A stretch of DNA of 61,727 nt, taken from a virus. The notes under the pieces were generated by a model. It saw only the letters and a list, made by a program, of their open reading frames with translations, made no database searches and had not been told where the DNA came from. Every line of letters starts with the position of its first letter. Positions within the stretch are counted from its first letter, which is position 1. The position numbers were made by a program, and so were the translations under genes. This document shows, piece after piece, positions 50,540-57,012 of this stretch. Where the stretch lies: positions 1 to 61,727 of the IMG/VR virus record IMGVR_UViG_3300020061_000007; one strand, given 5' to 3'.

Positions 50540-50570
50540 AGGCACTAGGCATTAGGCACCAGGCAATAGG
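50540..50570 (+). repeat. Degenerate heptamer array AGGCANN
   Basis: AGGCACT, AGGCATT, AGGCACC, AGGCAAT, AGG between two genes. GGCAATAGG is the reverse complement of CCTATTGCC in the array at 46727, so it is the same family in opposite orientation. Confidence 0.8.
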
Positions 50571-50586
50571 AAGATTAAGGAGATTC

Positions 50587-50982
50587 ATGAAAGTATTATC
50601 GATCATCGTTTTAACACTTCTGCTCGCAGGGGCAGCGCATGCAGTGGACCGTCAAGCGAGCTGGACGGATACATCCAATAACGAAACGGGTTTTATCTTT
50701 CAGAAGTGCTCCGGCGTTTGCACCGCGGCAAGCACCGGATGGGCACAGATCGGCGCAACGCTGCCGGTCAATACAACCTCGTTCCTGATTACCGGGATGC
50801 TCCCCGGCTCTACGACCAGCTACCGGGTTGGCGCCACCAACGCAGGCGGGACGGGATGGAGCTTGATTGTCGTGGATGTTTTGCCGCCTATTCCACCGAC
50901 ATCACCGGGTACGTTTACACTTCCGCCGTGTAAAGTTTTGACCGAGACCGCGCCGGGTAGCGGACTTTATCAGTGCTCGTAA
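50587..50982 (+). CDS. Small secreted FN3-like protein
   Basis: A 131-residue protein with a signal peptide (MKVLSIIVLTLLLAGAAHA) and a single fibronectin III-like domain (VDRQASWTDTSNNETGFIFQ, TTSFLITGMLPGSTTSYRVGATNAGG), ending in a short Pro/Thr-rich tail. ATG 50587 has AAGGAG at ideal spacing. It is the fifth secreted protein in the row. Confidence 0.65.
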   Translation: MKVLSIIVLTLLLAGAAHAVDRQASWTDTSNNETGFIFQKCSGVCTAASTGWAQIGATLPVNTTSFLITGMLPGSTTSYRVGATNAGGTGWSLIVVDVLPPIPPTSPGTFTLPPCKVLTETAPGSGLYQCS

Positions 50983-50988
50983 GAAACT

Positions 50989-51246
50989 ATGTTTAACGCC
51001 TTGGTAAAAAGGGCTACCCGCAACGTATCGAATCTTGTGATTGCCCGAGTCTCGATTTCCCTTCGGAATCTCTTGGCAATTCACAGCTTTGTCCGTCTGG
51101 CCGCAGCGTTTTACCAAGCGGATCCTAACCCCTGGGCCTTTTCGACATCGACGTGTTTCTTCCTGGTCGGCTTGGGGATGAGTGGCATTGCCAGGGCCGT
51201 TCAGCGGCTCGAAAATAGATACCAGGAGACTAAAAAATTGGAATGA
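50989..51246 (+). CDS. Membrane protein, holin-like
   Basis: An 85-residue protein with a basic first half, a membrane-leaning stretch (SFVRLAAAFYQ), one clear transmembrane segment (STSTCFFLVGLGMSGIA) and a charged tail. Size and position at the start of the likely lysis block suggest a holin or pinholin. No family recognised. Confidence 0.45.
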   Translation: MFNALVKRATRNVSNLVIARVSISLRNLLAIHSFVRLAAAFYQADPNPWAFSTSTCFFLVGLGMSGIARAVQRLENRYQETKKLE

Positions 51247-51725
51247 CAGAACAAGGCGTACTCGCTCTCGTTGGTCTGATCGTGACCCTACTGACGGGCG
51301 CCAATGGTTTATTTACGTACCTCTCCAACCGTAAACTAACCAAACAGAACGAAGATCTAGCGAAGCAGAATACCGAGCTCGATAAGCGCGCCAGTGCTGA
51401 CGCGAAAGTGATTCAAAAGCAAAACGCCGAGCAGACCAAGGCGATCACCAAGGTGCAAGAGGCGCAGGAACAGTCCCACGACATGCAGAACAGCCGGTTG
51501 GACGAATGGAAGAAAGAGCACATGCTGCGGGAAAAAGAGGCCATCGAGGCGGCGGTGCTCAGGGGATTGGCGCAGGGCATGGAACTTGAACGGGCGCGCA
51601 GCGAGAAGGCCGCGGCCGAGACCTTAGCGGAGGCCAAGAGGATCGCCGACGACGTGATCGCCACGGCCAAACTGGCGGCGGACAAACTGGTGGCAGTCGC
51701 CGCATCCTTGGGGAAAAGGAAATAA
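51243..51725 (+). CDS. Membrane-anchored coiled-coil protein, spanin- or holin-like
   Basis: A 160-residue protein with an N-terminal transmembrane helix (QGVLALVGLIVTLLTGANGLFTYL) followed by a long coiled coil (LTKQNEDLAKQNTELDKRASADAKV, ALRGLAQGMELERARSEKAAAE type). This is the topology of inner-membrane spanins. Overlaps the previous gene by 4 nt. Confidence 0.55.
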   Translation: MTEQGVLALVGLIVTLLTGANGLFTYLSNRKLTKQNEDLAKQNTELDKRASADAKVIQKQNAEQTKAITKVQEAQEQSHDMQNSRLDEWKKEHMLREKEAIEAAVLRGLAQGMELERARSEKAAAETLAEAKRIADDVIATAKLAADKLVAVAASLGKRK

Positions 51726-51728
51726 AAA

Positions 51729-51998
51729 ATGAAAAGCGAATGGACAGTTTTACTCGTATCGGCTTTCACCGACTTGCTTCTCGCCGTTGGCGCGACTCTG
51801 ACCGCGGCGATGATGGGCGCGGAAGTTGTTGCCGTGCCGAGCACGGGCGTTATGATTCTCGCCGCGATCTCCGGGATAACGGCGGCGGCGCGCACGGTCC
51901 AGCAAGCGTTGAAAATGACGCCGTCGGCAGCGGCCAATCTGCGCGGCTCGCCGTCGATGACTGTGACCGCCGACGTTTCACCGACCACTAAACCGTAA
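51729..51998 (+). CDS. Two-helix membrane protein, holin-like
   Basis: An 89-residue protein with two hydrophobic helices (WTVLLVSAFTDLLLAVGATLTAAMMG and GVMILAAISGITAAARTVQQAL) and a Ser/Thr-rich tail. A class II holin-like topology in the presumptive lysis block. Confidence 0.55.
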   Translation: MKSEWTVLLVSAFTDLLLAVGATLTAAMMGAEVVAVPSTGVMILAAISGITAAARTVQQALKMTPSAAANLRGSPSMTVTADVSPTTKP

Positions 51999-52007
51999 AG
52001 GAGAGAC

Positions 52008-52673
52008 ATGGCTCAACTACAAAGTTTATCCGACCGGGTACGGGCGATTGAAAACAAGATTCCAATGCTCGAGGCCAAAGACGCTGTATTGCGCGATGAA
52101 TTCAGCCAGGCAGACACCGCGTTGCGCAATGCCGACAGCTCGATCCTCGATCGTATCACCAAGCTGGAACAGATGAGCGAGAGCCTGCGCTTGGGGCAGA
52201 TCGAGCGCGACTTGCGCGATATCCAGGGAACGCAGATTGCGATCCTCGAAGTCAATAAAGAGATTCTCGAAGAAGTGGTCAGGCGTCACAACGTCGCGGC
52301 TATATTATTTACGTGCGTAACACTCGATCCCACAAAATGGGAGAAAGGGATAAAAGCCATGCAGTTAAAAAGCAATCAGCAAGCCGTTGCGAGCCTGTCC
52401 GCAGTCGATGCCGAGGGCAACCCGGCGCCGCTCAATTTCGACGCTCCTCCGGTGTGGACAAGCGACACTCCCGGAACGGTGACCGTCGAGGCGTCTCCCG
52501 ATGGGATGACCGCGGTGATCGGATCTCCGAATCCCGGCCCTTTGGGTTCGGCGGTCGTCACGCTTGACGCGATGGCCGGCGGCAAGGCGCTCCAAGCGAC
52601 CCTTGCAGTGGATATCATCGCCGGTGACGCGGTGGCGATCCAGATCACGACCGCAGAACCGACCGACGTTTAG
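52008..52673 (+). CDS. Coiled-coil protein with C-terminal Ig-like domain
   Basis: A 221-residue protein: an N-terminal coiled coil (LSDRVRAIENKIPMLEAKDAVL, ITKLEQMSESLRLGQIERDLRDI) and from about residue 118 a small Ig-like beta domain (NQQAVASLSAVDAEGNPAPLN, GSAVVTLDAMAGG). In other phages the second part is often a separate gene, and an internal ATG at 52361 could start it. Possibly a virion-surface or fibre-associated protein. GGAGA precedes the ATG. Confidence 0.55.
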   Translation: MAQLQSLSDRVRAIENKIPMLEAKDAVLRDEFSQADTALRNADSSILDRITKLEQMSESLRLGQIERDLRDIQGTQIAILEVNKEILEEVVRRHNVAAILFTCVTLDPTKWEKGIKAMQLKSNQQAVASLSAVDAEGNPAPLNFDAPPVWTSDTPGTVTVEASPDGMTAVIGSPNPGPLGSAVVTLDAMAGGKALQATLAVDIIAGDAVAIQITTAEPTDV

Positions 52674-52697
52674 CGAAAGCGCATAGTGAATCATCGT

Positions 52698-52731
52698 CCC
52701 CGGCCCGGTGTGTGGAACGCCCCGGCCGGGG
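52698..52731. terminator. GC-rich hairpin in the 52674-52757 gap
   Basis: CCCCGGCC pairs with GGCCGGGG across an 18-base loop; alternatively GCCCCGGCCGGGGC (52719-52732) folds on itself. No T-run. It separates the fibre/lysis operon from a group of tiny membrane proteins. Confidence 0.45.
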
Positions 52732-52757
52732 CTCGGTGAGCTGATGGAGGGGGTTTT

Positions 52758-52919
52758 ATGAGCATAGGAATGATTCTGCTTATCCTGGTGGTGGTTCTGC
52801 TCGTCGGTGGCGGCGGATACCGCTGGGGCGGGCCGGAATACGGCCATTACTACGGTGGCGGCGGAGTCGGATTAATTTTGATCATCCTCTTGGTCTTATT
52901 CTTACTTGGCAGGATTTGA
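52758..52919 (+). CDS. DUF3309-like two-helix membrane protein
   Basis: A 53-residue protein with two transmembrane helices (MILLILVVVLLVGG and VGLILIILLVLFLLGRI) around a Gly/Tyr/Trp-rich loop (YRWGGPEYGHYYGGGG). This is the layout of the DUF3309 family, small membrane proteins of bacteria and some phages with unknown role. GGAGGGGG upstream. Confidence 0.65.
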   Translation: MSIGMILLILVVVLLVGGGGYRWGGPEYGHYYGGGGVGLILIILLVLFLLGRI

Positions 52920-52925
52920 TGTGAG

Positions 52926-53036
52926 ATGAGAAGCTGGGGCGAAATATTAATCCTTGTAGCCGTTACGGTAGGGCTTGCCTATCTAGTGGTCTGCGGGCTC
53001 ATCGTAACAGTCTTTCTAGTTACGATATGGAACTGA
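52926..53036 (+). CDS. 36-residue membrane peptide
   Basis: A short frame with one long hydrophobic stretch (ILILVAVTVGLAYLVVCG and beyond). The start lies 7 nt after the preceding stop. Function unknown. Confidence 0.45.
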   Translation: MRSWGEILILVAVTVGLAYLVVCGLIVTVFLVTIWN

Positions 53037-53049
53037 CACCGGACGAGGA

Positions 53050-53235
53050 ATGGGCCACTTAACCGAACTTCAGGACCGCGCACGCGCCAAGGTGGACAAT
53101 TTGCCGCGGAGCGAACAACTGATCATTCTTAAATACGTGAGAACGATCACCGGCATGGAAGGGCGCTGCGAGGATTTGGACCACGAGATCAACAAAGCCA
53201 TGAAAGTGGAAAAAGCCAATGAAGGAAAGTCTTAG
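53050..53235 (+). CDS. 61-residue helical protein
   Basis: MGHLTELQDRARAKVDNLPR, then a helix-rich acidic end (LDHEINKAMKVEKAN). No family recognised. It overlaps the following lipoprotein gene by 17 nt. Confidence 0.45.
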   Translation: MGHLTELQDRARAKVDNLPRSEQLIILKYVRTITGMEGRCEDLDHEINKAMKVEKANEGKS

Positions 53236-53503
53236 AGCGATTGCGCTTTCCGCGATGATTTTTTTTCTCTTGAGCATTTCAGGCTGCGCACCTGGAGGTT
53301 TACTTTTGACCGACTCTTCCAACATGACACCCGAACAAATGGAGGCGTACCAGAAGCTCGGCTATGACGCGATTCGCTGCGCCACGGTGCAAGGTCCGCC
53401 GGGCGGCGGGACTGTTACGTCGGTCACGATTCCAAAAAACAGAAAAGCTCTAGTTAAGTTTGTAGGCTGTTTGCCGCAGAGCGTGGAAGTCGGCGGCGAT
53501 TGA
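53219..53503 (+). CDS. Phage lipoprotein
   Basis: A 94-residue protein with a lipoprotein signal (RAIALSAMIFFLLSISGCAP; lipobox ISGC). The mature part is short (TPEQMEAYQKLGYDAIRC, then Gly/Pro-rich and a beta end). Lipidation would place it in the outer or inner membrane; an outer-spanin role is possible but unsupported by motif. Its 3' end overlaps the convergent HNH gene by 50 bp. Confidence 0.6.
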   Translation: MKESLRAIALSAMIFFLLSISGCAPGGLLLTDSSNMTPEQMEAYQKLGYDAIRCATVQGPPGGGTVTSVTIPKNRKALVKFVGCLPQSVEVGGD

Positions 53504-53981
53504 GATTCTGATCGTGGACACTGGCCCATCTACAATTGCCCGGTTCATAGTTCCCGTTGTTGTTCGGATAGCGATCCAGCGTTAATCTCGGCGGACACTC
53601 GCCCATGTAGGAAAGAAAGGCGCTAAAGCTTTCTCGCCATTCTTTGCACATCGTAATCCCGCGGCCACCGTAATCTTTCCACTTTTTATCGTTTGGATTG
53701 GAGCACCGAGTCTTGGCATGAGCCCATGCCGTGTATTCTCTTGATGCTTGCCCGTCTTTGGCGTGACCGTGTTTATGAATGCTGAAGCGTCTACTTCGTC
53801 GGTGGCAACCACAACTCACCGTGTTTCCACATTTGAGGTTGTGCGCCATGACGGTCTTTTCAATTCCGCAATCACATCGGCACAGCCACCTAGTTCCAAA
53901 TCTTGTTGTTTTATCAACTTTGCTAAGTGCCGTAAGCATGTGAAATTTTTGACCGCTCAAGTTTTCTGGTTTTGGTCCCAT
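53454..53981 (-). CDS. HNH/AP2-type endonuclease-like protein
   Basis: A 175-residue protein. N-terminus PENLSGQKFHMLTALSKVD, then RWLCRCDCGIEKTVMAHNL and CGNTVSCGC, a zinc-binding N-domain; later YGGRGITMCKEWRESFSAF, and TLDRYPNNNGNYEPGNCRWA, the D-R-N-G-Y-P-N-C-R-W core of phage HNH proteins that resembles that of the gene at 10287. Fifth HNH/LAGLIDADG-like unit of the genome. It is last in the minus-strand block that begins with the PEP-CTERM gene. Confidence 0.75.
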   Translation of the reverse strand: MGPKPENLSGQKFHMLTALSKVDKTTRFGTRWLCRCDCGIEKTVMAHNLKCGNTVSCGCHRRSRRFSIHKHGHAKDGQASREYTAWAHAKTRCSNPNDKKWKDYGGRGITMCKEWRESFSAFLSYMGECPPRLTLDRYPNNNGNYEPGNCRWASVHDQNLNRRRLPRSAANSLQT

Positions 53982-53993
53982 CGGCGGTGATCC

Positions 53994-54191
53994 TCATTTC
54001 TGTTTCCCGCACTCCCATAGCTCAAATTCTTCCTTAGTCAGTCCGTCGCTCATAGGACGCCCGTTATTTATCAGCGGCGCCGGGACGCGCACGCAACCCA
54101 TACAGGCGCAAGGCCCCTCACACCACCGGCGATGTTCGGGCGGGTATAACTCTACGATCTTGGTTATTTCATCGAGAGTGCGCACTGTCAC
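53994..54191 (-). CDS. Small Cys-rich phage protein
   Basis: A 65-residue protein with WCEGPCACMGCVRVPAP, a four-cysteine cluster, and the end LTKEEFELWECGKQK. The combination is familiar from small phage proteins of unknown function. The start appears to be GTG. It lies 6 nt downstream of the lipoprotein gene on the same strand. Confidence 0.55.
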   Translation of the reverse strand: MTVRTLDEITKIVELYPPEHRRWCEGPCACMGCVRVPAPLINNGRPMSDGLTKEEFELWECGKQK

Positions 54192-54197
54192 CTCATA

Positions 54198-54482
54198 TCA
54201 CTTCCCCTGCCTGATCGTAATGTCCTGCTCAACTCTCTGCGCCGTCGGCTTGGATACCGCCTCCTTTTGCACGGCCGTCAGGTTCTCGGCGCGGACAAAC
54301 CCCAAAGCTTCATATTGGCCGGCGCAGTCCGACGCCTGCCGGCCGTCGATCACGGGATGACCGGTCCTTCCCCGGCAGGTGATCCGCTCACCGGTTTTAG
54401 GGTCAACTAAAAGCAGCGTGGTGCTTCCTAGACAGCCGGAGATCAACCCGGCGAAACTGATGACTGCAAATATTTTCTTCGT
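54198..54482 (-). CDS. Lipoprotein with apparent ACG start, exosortase operon
   Basis: A 94-residue protein if started at ACG 54482: KKIFAVISFAGLISGC is a complete lipoprotein signal with lipobox ISGC, and GGAG lies 6-7 nt before the ACG. The first standard start (TTG 54446) would remove almost all the signal. An ATG-to-ACG change or non-AUG initiation is implied. The mature protein (LLLVDPKTGERITCRGRTGHP, ASDCAGQYEALGF) is small with two cysteines. It overlaps the exosortase 3' end by 40 nt. Confidence 0.55.
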   Translation of the reverse strand, partial: TKKIFAVISFAGLISGCLGSTTLLLVDPKTGERITCRGRTGHPVIDGRQASDCAGQYEALGFVRAENLTAVQKEAVSKPTAQRVEQDITIRQGK

Positions 54483-54958
54483 AAAACTTCTCCTATCAAC
54501 CCCAACAGCAAAAGCGCCAATAAAAAATTAAAGATGCCGGCACCTTGGTGAAACCACCCGTCTATCGCGACCGGCCCGACGTGGTACGCCATCACCGCCG
54601 TGATGACGATTCGAACGACATTGGCGAACACCGCGATCGGCACCGCGCTGGCGATGATCGCCAATCTTAGGACGGGTGACAGCGGCAGCATGTAGGCGTA
54701 GATCAAACTCAAAACTAAAAGCGCGCGAATCGACTCCGTGCCGGCGCATGAGTCGGCAACCTCCAAAGCCATATTCGGCAGATAGATAAAGGTGCCATCG
54801 AGAACGGCCGGCACGCCGAACCAACCGACGATCTTGACGGTCTGCGCCGCGTCAAAGGCTTTGAGCCACTCGATAGCCGGCGCCTGGACGAGATTCCAGG
54901 GAATCGGAATCATCCAGACGATACAGCACACCAGCAAGGTTGTGACTCTGCCGCTCAT
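54443..54958 (-). CDS. Exosortase/archaeosortase family transpeptidase
   Basis: A 171-residue polytopic membrane protein with about five predicted helices. The catalytic signature is intact: Cys71 in EVADSCAGTESIRALL, Arg116 in PIAVFANVVRIVITAV and His137 in GWFHQGAGIFNFLL, the Cys/Arg/His set of exosortases, which cleave PEP-CTERM signals and attach the protein to the cell envelope. It is shorter than typical XrtA proteins, lacking the N-terminal helices and keeping only the core. It overlaps the stop of the PEP-CTERM gene by 4 nt, so substrate and enzyme are co-translated. No other exosortase substrate is seen in the window. Confidence 0.85.
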   Translation of the reverse strand: MSGRVTTLLVCCIVWMIPIPWNLVQAPAIEWLKAFDAAQTVKIVGWFGVPAVLDGTFIYLPNMALEVADSCAGTESIRALLVLSLIYAYMLPLSPVLRLAIIASAVPIAVFANVVRIVITAVMAYHVGPVAIDGWFHQGAGIFNFLLALLLLGLIGEVLRRKYLQSSVSPG

Positions 54959-55617
54959 CGAAGCTTTTTTCTGAACCGCACCACCAAAGCCAGCAGACCG
55001 ACCCCGAAGAGAATCAGAGTAGAGGGCTCGGGCACCTGGCGGATAGTGTAGGTGCCGAACTCAAAACTACGAAAGCCGTTGTCGGCGGAACGGTGAACAA
55101 ATTCGTTTGGGCCGATACTGGTTTTTAACTCAGCCGGAAGGGGCGGTAAATATGGATCGTCCCAAATGTTATTCGTGCTGGCCCTGGTGAACCAACCGTC
55201 AAACGAGAGCTCTTCGAGGATGGGGTGGAAGATACCGCCAAAGACTAATCCGACGATGTGCGGGGTATTACCGAGAAACAGGCCCGCGGCGTCCAGAAGG
55301 TCGAAACAATTCCCCGCGCCGCATAGCGAATGAAAGCCGTTACCGGACTCAACTTGGCTTATGTTACTCAAGGAAGTGGCGGCGCCGAAATCCGAGTCCA
55401 AGAAAAATCGCCCGGTGGTGGTTTGCGACGTTGGACCAAATACCGTGGTGCCGGGGAAATACGGACTCCCGGGCAGATGTACTTGTGTAAAAGTTGTCGT
55501 GTACCTGAACGTCTCGTGGAGCTGAATTTCCCACAAAGTCGGCATCGCCTGCGCACTGTAAGGAATCGCTACAAGTAAACTCAGCACAAAAATTAAAACT
55601 GTCAGCATTCTTTTCAT
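54955..55617 (-). CDS. PEP-CTERM sorted surface protein
   Basis: A 220-residue protein. N-terminal signal peptide of 24 residues (MKRMLTVLIFVLSLLVAIPYSAQA). The C-terminus is a textbook PEP-CTERM signal: VPEPST (from residue 195), hydrophobic LILFGVGLLALVV, then RFRKKLR. The middle is beta-rich with two cysteines (SLCGAGNC) and no known domain. The protein should be exported, held in the membrane by the C-terminal helix, and cut at PEP by the exosortase encoded right after it. It lies next to the phage attachment side of integrase, the usual place of lysogenic-conversion genes. Confidence 0.87.
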   Translation of the reverse strand: MKRMLTVLIFVLSLLVAIPYSAQAMPTLWEIQLHETFRYTTTFTQVHLPGSPYFPGTTVFGPTSQTTTGRFFLDSDFGAATSLSNISQVESGNGFHSLCGAGNCFDLLDAAGLFLGNTPHIVGLVFGGIFHPILEELSFDGWFTRASTNNIWDDPYLPPLPAELKTSIGPNEFVHRSADNGFRSFEFGTYTIRQVPEPSTLILFGVGLLALVVRFRKKLR

Positions 55618-55850
55618 TCTCGGCCTCCTAATTGGTTGTTGTGTGCAGTGCTTGGCAAAAGAGGGGCCGAACCCATGATTGCAATTTCAGTTGCAATTGG
55701 GTGTCATTCAATGCGTTTCTGTGTCCATCCATGTCCATCAGTTTCATAGGTAAAATCGACTTTTGAGATTGCCCAGAAAAGGCGAAACCGGTTTTGAAGA
55801 CCAGCGGCACCACCGGGCACCTTCCTTCTCCGTGTAATAAAATCAGACAC
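55618..55850. other. Candidate phage attachment region (attP)
   Basis: The 233-bp gap between the integrase stop and the PEP-CTERM gene holds no gene. At 55788-55804 the plus strand reads CCGGTTTTGAAGACCAG, the anticodon-arm wording of tRNA-Ser(TGA), followed by GCGGCACCACCGGGCACC like its variable arm; the T-arm is absent. TTCAGTTGCAAT occurs at 55686 and again at 55882 (inside the integrase 3' end), suiting arm-type integrase sites. Core assignment is tentative. Confidence 0.35.
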
Positions 55851-56924
55851 TTAAACGCTAGTACGAAGGCGGCGCGCTTTCTTCAGTTGCAATGCGCTTG
55901 CAATACGCCGTTTCGGAGGCCGGATAAACGCCCTGAGATCCTCGATTGTGGGCCGGGTGTAGCGCGAGAATGCTTTTGCCGTCTTGTGGCCGAGGAACTC
56001 CATGATTATTTTGTCGGGCCATCCAAGGCGCTGTTTCTCGGTTGCGAATGTGGCCTTCAAATCGTAGAGCCATAAATCGTTGATGCCGAGGGCTTTAGCC
56101 GTTCGCATGAATGCGGTGCGAATTCGATGCCGGCTGAACGGAAACAACAGCGCGTGCGGATCTAACCCGTTGGACCGGCGCGATAGGATCGCCCAGGCGC
56201 GAGCGGAGAGCGGCAGCGGGCGCTTGTGGCCGAACTTGCTGCGGATGCGCTTCATGTTGATGGCCTCATTTGCAAAGTCGATATCGGCCGGCGTGATGGC
56301 GTGAATGTCTTTCGGTCGAAATCCCATCTCTCTGATGATCTCGGCAAAGTCCCGATCATCCGGCTTGAGCGCGCGCAAGATTTTGCGGTATTCGATATCG
56401 CTCGCGGTGCGGACCCTCTCGTTGTGCTCTTCTTCAAAAGGGATCGCAGGGATCGCGCCGATCGCGTTATCGGCTTTCGCCAGGTTGAAAATTGACCGGA
56501 GCAAAGCGAGCTCGCGGTTGACCGTGGCGACCGACGCTTTTCGCTGGGCGCGGTATTCGAGCATGCGGCTGTTCATGATGTCTGTTAATGCGCAGTCACC
56601 GAAGAACGCCTTTAATCGCTTGGCGCTGTGAGCATGGCGCTCGGCGATCGGCTTGCCTGCTTTGATTGCCAGCAGTTTGTCGATCCAGGTAAAGAGCGCG
56701 AGCGGCGGCGCCACGGTTACGGCGTCGAAGTCGTGCTTTCGTCGGTTTTGCCCCATGAGCTCATGGTAGCGATCGAGCGCCTCAGCATAATCGTCGCCCA
56801 GCGGAAAGAACCGCCGCTTGTGCGTCCAGTCGGTGAACTGCGCATGATAGAGCGTCCTCTTATACCCGCCGCGGGTTTTATACTGGCGCTGATATAAATT
56901 CGGCGGCAATTTCCGATTAGACAT
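55851..56924 (-). CDS. int: Tyrosine integrase
   Basis: A 357-residue recombinase. N-terminal arm-binding-like region, core SAM-like domain (AKRLKAFFGDCALTDIM), and catalytic domain with Arg203 (EMGFRPKDIHAI), LGHKT His313 and nucleophile Tyr322 (FSRYTRP). Box II reads LYDLKATFAT: Tyr287 in place of the usual His, and Lys290 in place of the usual Arg. The second change is rare and may weaken activity. It should integrate the phage at attP just downstream of its 3' end. It overlaps a 31-residue membrane frame at its start by 8 nt. Confidence 0.88.
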   Translation of the reverse strand: MSNRKLPPNLYQRQYKTRGGYKRTLYHAQFTDWTHKRRFFPLGDDYAEALDRYHELMGQNRRKHDFDAVTVAPPLALFTWIDKLLAIKAGKPIAERHAHSAKRLKAFFGDCALTDIMNSRMLEYRAQRKASVATVNRELALLRSIFNLAKADNAIGAIPAIPFEEEHNERVRTASDIEYRKILRALKPDDRDFAEIIREMGFRPKDIHAITPADIDFANEAINMKRIRSKFGHKRPLPLSARAWAILSRRSNGLDPHALLFPFSRHRIRTAFMRTAKALGINDLWLYDLKATFATEKQRLGWPDKIIMEFLGHKTAKAFSRYTRPTIEDLRAFIRPPKRRIASALQLKKARRLRTSV

Positions 56925-57012
56925 TTAACTCCGACAGCACCAGGACGAGGAAGCCCGCCCACGCCAGCGCCAGAATCAACAGAATGGTTTCTTTGACCGC
57001 GTGCCAGCTCAT
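56917..57012 (-). CDS. 31-residue membrane peptide upstream of integrase
   Basis: A frame reading MSWHAVKETILLILALAWAG and on to VLVLSELNV: one transmembrane helix. It overlaps the integrase start codon by 8 nt and the preceding gene's end by 4 nt, so it fits the operon. Function unknown. Confidence 0.45.
   Translation of the reverse strand: MSWHAVKETILLILALAWAGFLVLVLSELNV

Noticed and set aside
54198-55617. Exosortase block as contaminating host chromosome
   Set aside because: The genome closes as a circle, the block is flanked on both sides by phage genes (integrase and HNH), and gene spacing is phage-like; still worth read-level confirmation.
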